Assembly (NCBI RefSeq): GCF_019396325.1
Contig: NZ_JAHKRO010000101.1
Location: 1 to 33,912 of the forward strand
Source: Nonomuraea ceibae
GTDB lineage: Bacteria; Actinomycetota; Actinomycetes; Streptosporangiales; Streptosporangiaceae
Direction of reading: 5' to 3'
DNA length: 33,912 bases
The notes under the pieces were generated by a model, which worked only from the letters and a program-made list of their open reading frames with translations, did not search any database and was not told the origin of the DNA. Position 1 is the stretch's first letter. Every line of letters begins with the position of its first letter. Both the position numbers and the translations under genes were made by a program. This document shows, piece after piece, positions 29,563 to 33,912 of the stretch.

Positions 29563-30960
29563 TCAGCGGATCCATACCGGGTTGCCGGCGGCCCGCAGCG
29601 AGCTGTGGTCGCGCATCGAGCTGGCCCAGAAGCGGGGGTCGTGCCTGCCGGGGTCGGCGTGCGCCTCGGCCCGGTAGTAGCCGGGCCGGTCGATCACGTC
29701 CTCGACGGCGATCCGCTGCCACTCCCCCGGCCGGTCCCCGGCCGGGACCACGCCGATGATCAGCCCGTCGCGCAGCACGAACACCACGACCGGCTCGTCC
29801 GCCCGCACGTCCACCTCGACGCGCACCCGCCCGCGCCCGGTGCTCGACCCCATCGGCGCGCCGTCCACGCGCATGTCGAGGTCGGCGCCGCGCCACACGG
29901 CCACCCGCCCGGCCCGCAGCCCCGCCACGATCCCCGCCCGGCTCGCCTCCTCGGCGTGCACCACGGTCACCACCTGGCCGAGCGCCTGCGCCGGGTCGTG
30001 CGGGTCGTGGCAGTCGCTGCCCGCGACGCCGATCACCCGGTGCCCGGCCGTGAGCAGCCGGTCCCACAGGCCGATCTGCGCGTCGTTGTTGGCGCCCTGC
30101 TGGAGGTGGGCGATCTCGATGAGGTCGACGCGGTCCCACGGGGTGTCGAAGCGCCGCCACGCCTGGTCGCCGCTGAAGGCGTGGTTGACGCAGAGCAGCC
30201 CGCCCTGCTCGTGCACGTCGGCGGCCACCTGGGTCATCGTGTGCTCGGGGCGGTCCACGTACGTGTCGACCCAGCGCGACAGGCCGTGCAGGTTGGCGTG
30301 GCCGCGGTGGCTGGTGAGCTCCATCGAGCGCAGCAGCACGAGCTCGTCGTCGTGCGCCGCCAGGTCGTCCCAGTGGGCGGAGGTGAAGTGGTCGGTGACG
30401 GCCAGGAAGTCCAGGCGGGCGTCGCGGGCGGCCCGCACCAGGTCGGCGACGGGCCTGCGGCCGTCGGAGTGGTGGGAGTGGCTGTGCAGCTCGCCCCGGT
30501 ACCAGCCGGCGCCGCCGCGCGTGACCTCCCCCGGCGCGGGACGCTCGCGCGGCACGGCCCGCGCCGCCGCCGTCGCCGGCTCCCCGGCCGGGCGGGCGCG
30601 CACGGTCAGCTCGTACGGCGCGGCCCGCTTGTGGCGGTCGAGATCGAGGCGTACGGTCCACCGGCCGGGCGGGACCGGGCCCGGGACGCATCCCGGCGTC
30701 GCGTCGTGCCGCCCGACGCGGATCACCAGCCGCCTCGGCCCCGGCCCGCCGGGACACTGCACGTGCCCCCGGAACGTTCCGGCGGGGTCGAGGAGCACCG
30801 CGTAGATCTGGACGACGTCCATGACCTTGTCGTAGGCGAGCTCCAGCTCCAGCTCGCCCGCGCCCTCGGGGACGTCCAGCGGGTAGTGCAGGTAGTGCAG
30901 GTCCAGCGCGGGCTCCGGCAGGCTGGTGGCCACGCTGAGCAGCTCGATCTCCCCGATCAT
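29563..30960 (-). CDS. PHP-domain metallohydrolase (CehA/McbA-like)
   Basis: A 465-aa cytoplasmic hydrolase. The N-terminal ~150 residues form beta-sandwich-like strands (ALDLHYLHYPLDVPEGAGEL; GRWTVRLDLDRHKRAAPYEL). The PHP metal site follows: ELHSHSHHSDG (motif I), FLAVTDHFTSAHWDD (motif II), a Glu in LLRSMELTSHRGHANLHG (motif III), CVNHAFSG, then VIGVAGSDCHDPHDP (final motif). The C-terminal ~120 residues form another beta domain. Known CehA/McbA-type enzymes cleave carbamate or phosphate esters. First gene of the operon. ATG 30960 has GGGAG about 12 nt upstream and a promoter-like TTGACT/TAGAAA pair further up. The absence of a signal peptide implies it acts on the imported compound inside the cell. 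Confidence 0.88.
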   Translation of the reverse strand: MIGEIELLSVATSLPEPALDLHYLHYPLDVPEGAGELELELAYDKVMDVVQIYAVLLDPAGTFRGHVQCPGGPGPRRLVIRVGRHDATPGCVPGPVPPGRWTVRLDLDRHKRAAPYELTVRARPAGEPATAAARAVPRERPAPGEVTRGGAGWYRGELHSHSHHSDGRRPVADLVRAARDARLDFLAVTDHFTSAHWDDLAAHDDELVLLRSMELTSHRGHANLHGLSRWVDTYVDRPEHTMTQVAADVHEQGGLLCVNHAFSGDQAWRRFDTPWDRVDLIEIAHLQQGANNDAQIGLWDRLLTAGHRVIGVAGSDCHDPHDPAQALGQVVTVVHAEEASRAGIVAGLRAGRVAVWRGADLDMRVDGAPMGSSTGRGRVRVEVDVRADEPVVVFVLRDGLIIGVVPAGDRPGEWQRIAVEDVIDRPGYYRAEAHADPGRHDPRFWASSMRDHSSLRAAGNPVWIR

Positions 30961-31002
30961 GGTGCCGCCGGACTCCCGTCTTCCTTGCCGATCAGTGACA
31001 GC

Positions 31003-31032
31003 TTTCTATCCGGGAGATGAACAAAAAGTCAA
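31003..31032 (-). promoter_or_regulatory. Promoter of the PHP-ABC-LLM operon
   Basis: Minus strand TTGACT (31032-31027), 18-nt spacer, TAGAAA (31008-31003). The spacer and flanks are clearly AT-richer than the genome. Transcription would start about 35 nt before ATG 30960. AACGTT (31031-31036) overlaps the -35 and may belong to an operator. On the plus strand TTAAGA (31040-31045) and TATGGT (31063-31068), 17 nt apart, may serve the divergent gene. Confidence 0.5.
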
Positions 31033-31103
31033 CGTTTGTTAAGACATAAGGTGAATCTGTCGTATGGTCGCGGGGACATCCCGGCTTTCCGAGGAGGGGC
31101 GGA

Positions 31104-31121
31104 GTGCGGCAAGCCGGTTGA
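31104..31121 (+). other. Possible 5-residue leader ORF with a very strong ribosome site
   Basis: GTG 31104 is preceded by GAGGAGG (31091-31097) at ideal 6-nt spacing, the best ribosome site in this region, yet the frame is only MRQAG and then TGA. It lies inside the first copy of the 32-bp repeat. It may be a regulatory leader peptide for the secreted-protein gene at 31204, or chance. Confidence 0.3.
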
Positions 31122-31161
31122 AATCGCCGGTCATTCACCGGCAAGCCGGTTGAAACCGCCG
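31107..31161. repeat. Two-copy 32-bp direct repeat in the leader of the secreted-protein gene
   Basis: A 23-bp core beginning CGGCAAGCCGGTTGAAA occurs at 31107-31129 and 31139-31161 with one mismatch (T/C at core position 18). The period is 32 bp, three helical turns. The second copy also holds the perfect palindrome ACCGGC-AA-GCCGGT (31137-31150); the first holds the shorter CGGC-AA-GCCG. A duplicated operator or RNA element is likely. There are only two copies and no spacer pattern, so it is not a CRISPR. Confidence 0.7.
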
Positions 31162-31203
31162 CATCGCACAGTGAGGCCATCCACCAGGAAGGACGGTCCT
31201 CCG

Positions 31204-31674
31204 ATGAGCCTCTCCCGCGCCCTCGCCGGTCTCGCAGTCGCCGCCACCGCCACCATCACCGTCGCCGCCCTCGCCCCCGCCGCGCACGCCGCCCCCTCCG
31301 CCGGGTCGTGGGGCCCGTACCAGGCTCCCGGGAAGCGCGCCGTCGCGGCCGGCACGCTGACCGCCACCGGGGAGGACCACGCCGACCTGCCGACCGCCGA
31401 CGCCGTCCGGATCAGCGGCACCGTGCGCGACAACACGCGCGGCGCCGCGTGCGGGTGGGCGGTCTTCCGCATCACCTACCGCTCGGGCGGCGAGCTGCCG
31501 TTCCGGCACCGCTGGGCCCGCGACTGCTCCTACCGCACCCCGAAGCACTTCACGATCAGCCACGGGGACGTCTACCAGGTCGAGCTCAAGGTCTGCGCCG
31601 AGCCCAAGGCCGCCAAGCCCTCCCTCACCTGCCTGTACGCGGGCACCTGGAAGACCCTCTACCTGTCGAAGTGA
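31204..31674 (+). CDS. Small secreted protein (156 aa), four to five cysteines; unknown
   Basis: ATG 31204 has AGGAAGGA 10 nt upstream. Residues 1-30 are a signal peptide (MSLSRALAGLAVAATATITV...APAAHA, cleavage after AHA). The mature ~126 residues read as beta-strands: AVAAGTLTATGEDHADLPTA, VRISGTVRDNTRGAACGWAV, HRWARDCSYRTPKHFTISHG and VYQVELKVCAEPKAAKPSLT, with Cys in ACGW, DCSY, VCAE and TCLY. An even number of mature Cys suggests two disulfides. The pattern (strand, Cys, ...GDVYQVELKVC) resembles small actinobacterial secreted beta-sandwich proteins of unknown role. The unusual 5' region carries a 32-bp tandem repeat and a mini-ORF. Confidence 0.75.
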   Translation: MSLSRALAGLAVAATATITVAALAPAAHAAPSAGSWGPYQAPGKRAVAAGTLTATGEDHADLPTADAVRISGTVRDNTRGAACGWAVFRITYRSGGELPFRHRWARDCSYRTPKHFTISHGDVYQVELKVCAEPKAAKPSLTCLYAGTWKTLYLSK

Positions 31675-31723
31675 CCGCCGGCCGGACCGGAAAACCTGTC
31701 GAACCGCGCCGGAGCCGGGTGGT

Positions 31724-32263
31724 ATGCGTGTGCGGGTGGACTTCTACCTGCGGACCGACCGCCTGGCCCTGCGCCGCTTCACCGAGACCGAGGCCGACGC
31801 CGACCTCCTGTACGACCTGCACAACGACCCCGAGGTGATGCGCTACCTCAACGGCGGCAAGCCGGTCCCCCGCGAGGTGATCACCGGGGAGACGCTGCCG
31901 AGGTTCGCCGCCGGGGGCTTCTACGCCGCGTTCGACGGGGAGACGTTCATCGGCTGGTTCCTCCTGAACGGCCCCGCCGAGGGGCCTGAGCTGGGCTACC
32001 GGCTGCACAAGGCGGCCTGGGGCAAGGGCTACGCGACCGAGGGCTCGCTGGCGCTCATCGACCGCGCCTTCGCCCTCGGCGCCCGGCGCGTGTACGCCGA
32101 GACGATGACGGTCAACCGCGGCTCGCGGCGCGTCATGGAGAAGTGCGGGCTGCGCTTCGTGCGCACGTTCTTCCAGGACTGGCCGGACGTGATCGACGGC
32201 TCCGACCAGGGCGAGGTCGAGTACGAGATCACCCGCGAGGAATGGGAGGCGCGCCGGTCCTGA
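31724..32263 (+). CDS. GNAT-family N-acetyltransferase (RimJ/RimL-like)
   Basis: A 179-aa acetyl-CoA-dependent transferase. It begins DFYLRTDRLALRRFTETEAD, the usual RimJ/RimL lead, followed by LLYDLHNDPEVMRYLNGGKP. The acetyl-CoA-binding motif A region is ELGYRLHKAAWGKGYATEGS (the Q/RxxGxG/A equivalent being WGKGYA). A C-terminal RRVYAETMTVNRGSRRVMEK with EKCGLRFVRTF completes the fold. Substrates of the branch are N-termini or small amines; here unknown. GGAG lies about 9 nt before ATG 31724. It starts 49 bp after the secreted-protein gene on the same strand and may be co-transcribed. Confidence 0.88.
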   Translation: MRVRVDFYLRTDRLALRRFTETEADADLLYDLHNDPEVMRYLNGGKPVPREVITGETLPRFAAGGFYAAFDGETFIGWFLLNGPAEGPELGYRLHKAAWGKGYATEGSLALIDRAFALGARRVYAETMTVNRGSRRVMEKCGLRFVRTFFQDWPDVIDGSDQGEVEYEITREEWEARRS

Positions 32264-32280
32264 ACCACCCGGCCTGGTGC

Positions 32281-32304
32281 ACTGGTCAGACCAGTCGTTA
32301 GGGT
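32281..32304 (+). promoter_or_regulatory. FadR/GntR-type operator overlapping a leaderless promoter
   Basis: ACTGGTC-A-GACCAGT (32281-32295) is a perfect 15-bp palindrome with the core TGGTCAGACCA, the TGGT-N3-ACCA consensus of FadR-subfamily GntR repressors. TAGGGT (32299-32304) fits the TAnnnT -10 and ends 6 nt before ATG 32311, so the mRNA should begin at or beside the start codon. The operator occupies the spacer upstream of the -10, where a bound protein would block RNA polymerase. Confidence 0.65.
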
Positions 32305-32310
32305 GCCTCC

Positions 32311-33075
32311 ATGGCATACGAGCGGTTGTTCCGCCTGGACGGGCGGCGTGCGGTGGTCATCGGAGCCGGCAGCGGCATCGGCAGGGAGTCGGCGCTCGCG
32401 CTGGCCGCACACGGCGCCGACGTCGTGTGCGCCGACCGCGACCTGGCCGCCGCCACCGCCACCGCCGAGCGCTGCGGTGGCGCCGCCCGGCTGCTCGACG
32501 TGCTCGACACCGGCGAGCTGCGCGCCGCCGCCGCGGCCGAACACCCCGTCGACGTGCTCGTGTTCACCGCCGCCACGAACGTGCGCAAGCGGCTGCTCGA
32601 CTACACCGGCGAGGAGTTCGACCGGGTCGTCGACCTGAACCTGCGCGCCTCGTTCGAGGTGATCCGGGCCTTCGGCGCGGGCATGGTCGAACGGGGCCGC
32701 GGCTCCATCATCGGCTTCGCGTCGATCCGCGCCTCCGTGACCGAACCCGGCCAGGGCGTCTACTCGGCCACCAAGGCCGGGCTGGTGCAGCTCCTGCGCA
32801 CCGCCGCCGCCGAGTTCGGGCCGTCCGGGGTGCGGGTCAACGCGATCGCGCCCGGCGTCGTCGAGACGCCGCTGACCAGGCAGATCAAGGACAACCCCGC
32901 CTGGTACGACGCCTACGCGGCCAAGAGCGCGCTGGGCCGGTGGGCCACGGCGGAGGAGATGGCCGGCGCGGTCGTCTACCTGGCGAGCGACGCGGCCAGT
33001 TTCGTCACCGGCTCCGTGCTCCACGTCGACGGCGGCTGGACCGCCGTCGACGGCCGCTTCGACCCACCGAACTAG
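32311..33075 (+). CDS. SDR-family oxidoreductase (classical short-chain dehydrogenase)
   Basis: A 254-aa NAD(P)-dependent dehydrogenase. The cofactor motif is GAGSGIG (18-24), and Asp42 after the second strand (VVCADRD) favours NAD(H). The catalytic tetrad is Asn110, Ser138, Tyr151 and Lys155 (YSATK). PGVVETPLTRQ and the closing SFVTGSVLHVDGGWTAVDGR are typical. The NNAG equivalent reads TAATN, a mild deviation. Its relatives include sugar-acid and polyol dehydrogenases (gluconate 5-dehydrogenase, KduD); the substrate is not identifiable. The GntR/FadR-type operator just upstream suggests induction by a sugar acid or organic acid. The regulator itself is not in the window. Confidence 0.9.
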   Translation: MAYERLFRLDGRRAVVIGAGSGIGRESALALAAHGADVVCADRDLAAATATAERCGGAARLLDVLDTGELRAAAAAEHPVDVLVFTAATNVRKRLLDYTGEEFDRVVDLNLRASFEVIRAFGAGMVERGRGSIIGFASIRASVTEPGQGVYSATKAGLVQLLRTAAAEFGPSGVRVNAIAPGVVETPLTRQIKDNPAWYDAYAAKSALGRWATAEEMAGAVVYLASDAASFVTGSVLHVDGGWTAVDGRFDPPN

Positions 33076-33149
33076 CGCCCCGCCGAGACAGCCGCCTCCC
33101 GGTCCGGCTGCCGCCCGCCGGGGCCGGCGTGGCGTGGCAGAGTGGGGCC

Positions 33150-33912
33150 ATGCGCATCGGGGTGCTCGGGCCACTGGAGGTGGTGGCGGACGGGGGGCCG
33201 GTCGACGTCGGCGGGTTCCGGCTGCGGGCGCTGCTCATCCGGCTGGCCCTGGACCCGGGCGGCATGGTGACCTCACGCGCCCTGGCCGAGGCGCTGTGGC
33301 CCGACGGCGGCCCCGCCAACCCGGCCCCGGCCCTGCACTCGCTCGTGTCCCGGCTGCGCCGCGCCCTGCCCGGCCGCGACGCCCTGCGCTCCGAACCCGC
33401 CGGGTACCGGCTCGACCTGCCCGGCGACAGCGTGGACGTGACCCGCTTCGAACGGCTCGCCGCCCAGGGGCACCGGGCGCTGCGCCAGGGCCGCCCGGAC
33501 GCCGCCCTGCCCGCGCTCGCCGGCGCGCTGGCGCTGTGGCGGGGCGAACCGCTGGCCGACGCCGCCGCCCTCCCCTTCGCCGCCTCGGCCGCCGTACGCC
33601 TGGAGGAGCTGCGGCTCGGCGCGCTGGAGGACCGCATCGAGGCCGAGCTCGCCACCGGGCACCGGCCGCCGGGCGGCGTGGCCGAGCTGGAGCAGCTCAC
33701 CGCCGCCCACCCCCTGCGCGAGCGCCTGCGCGCCCTCCACCTCCGCACACTCGCCGCCCACGGCAGGCAGGCCGAAGCCCTGGCCGCCTTCGAGACCTAC
33801 CGCCGCCTGCTGGCCGCCGAACTCGGCACCGACCCCGGCCCCGACCTCCGCGCCCTGCACCTCCACCTCCTCCACGGCACACCCCCCACCCCCTCCCCTC
33901 CGACCCCCCGCC
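33150..33912 (+). CDS. SARP/AfsR-type transcriptional regulator, N-terminal part (runs off right edge)
   Basis: 254 codons are open to the end of the window. Residues 1-95 are an OmpR-like winged helix (MRIGVLGPLEVVADGGPVDV, LRALLIRLALDPGGMVTSRA, LAEALWPDGG, LHSLVSRLRRALPGRDAL, YRLDLPGDSVD). Residues 96-245 are a bacterial transcriptional activation domain (RFERLAAQGHRALRQGRPDA, LALWRGEPLADAAALPFAAS, ELEQLTAAHPLRERLRALHL, ALAAFETYRRLLAAELGTDP). A Pro-rich linker begins at the edge, so larger AfsR-type domains (NB-ARC, TPR) may follow. CAGAGT (33138-33143) ends 6 nt before the ATG, suggesting a leaderless mRNA. SARPs commonly activate specialised-metabolite clusters. Confidence 0.88.
   Translation, partial: MRIGVLGPLEVVADGGPVDVGGFRLRALLIRLALDPGGMVTSRALAEALWPDGGPANPAPALHSLVSRLRRALPGRDALRSEPAGYRLDLPGDSVDVTRFERLAAQGHRALRQGRPDAALPALAGALALWRGEPLADAAALPFAASAAVRLEELRLGALEDRIEAELATGHRPPGGVAELEQLTAAHPLRERLRALHLRTLAAHGRQAEALAAFETYRRLLAAELGTDPGPDLRALHLHLLHGTPPTPSPPTPR

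Noticed and set aside
28527..30960. Ferric-iron (Fbp) uptake system
   Set aside because: The ATPase and fused permease resemble FbpC/FbpB, but the binding protein lacks the adjacent Tyr pair of ferric binders and the operon holds a PHP hydrolase and an LLM oxidoreductase.
31107..31161. CRISPR array
   Set aside because: Only two 23-bp copies with a 9-bp interval, one mismatch and no cas genes. This fits an operator or leader repeat instead.

Overview
The window is a continuous stretch of very high-GC DNA (roughly 70-75 % by eye) with strongly G/C-biased third codon positions, GTG starts, probable leaderless mRNAs, a SARP/AfsR-type regulator and many secreted proteins. This points to a chromosomal segment of a filamentous actinomycete, probably a Streptosporangiales-like genus such as Nonomuraea. 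That placement is inferred from composition and gene families; there is no rRNA, tRNA or marker gene to fix it. I saw no insertion sequence, integrase, att site, CRISPR array or RNA gene.

Layout, left to right. (1) 1-2745: the start of a response regulator (-), a KhtT/KhtU-like K+/H+ antiporter pair (+) and a pentapeptide-repeat protein (+). (2) 2943-7315: a secreted protein of four repeats (+), a convergent XRE-type repressor (-), the divergent aldo/keto reductase it may control (+), a nucleotidyltransferase-fold protein (-) and a 96-aa unknown (+). (3) 12942-7307 (all -): a 66-aa small ORF, a VAO/PCMH-type FAD oxidase, a DHA2-type MFS exporter, a FAD monooxygenase and a membrane desaturase. 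This compact redox-plus-export cassette has a hairpin in every intergenic gap and no recognisable scaffold-building enzyme. It is the best candidate for an undescribed pathway. (4) 13225-15013: a sialidase-type BNR protein whose signal peptide lies in frame upstream but has no start codon in that frame.

(5) 15086-18521: stress-type proteins (PRC-barrel/DUF2382 and DUF4142), a Cys-free HesB-like protein, an AXE1-family esterase and an 89-aa unknown. (6) 18530-24305: an envelope block with a 1348-aa exported protein of unknown function, a small exported His/Trp-rich protein with a collagen-like segment, and an L,D-transpeptidase. (7) 24360-24887: a P-loop kinase-like protein. (8) 30960-24918 (all -): a tightly coupled operon of a PHP metallohydrolase, a solute-binding lipoprotein, a fused double permease, a PotA/FbpC-type ATPase and an LLM oxidoreductase, which reads as import plus catabolism of an unknown small molecule. 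(9) 31104-33912 (+): a small secreted protein behind a 32-bp tandem repeat, a GNAT acetyltransferase, an SDR with a GntR/FadR-type operator over its promoter, and the start of a SARP regulator that runs off the window.

Convergent pairs are mostly separated by strong GC-rich hairpins (3855-3887, 15035-15062, 17143-17172), and another follows the collagen-like gene (22726-22756). All functions are read from motifs and context; no database search was possible.
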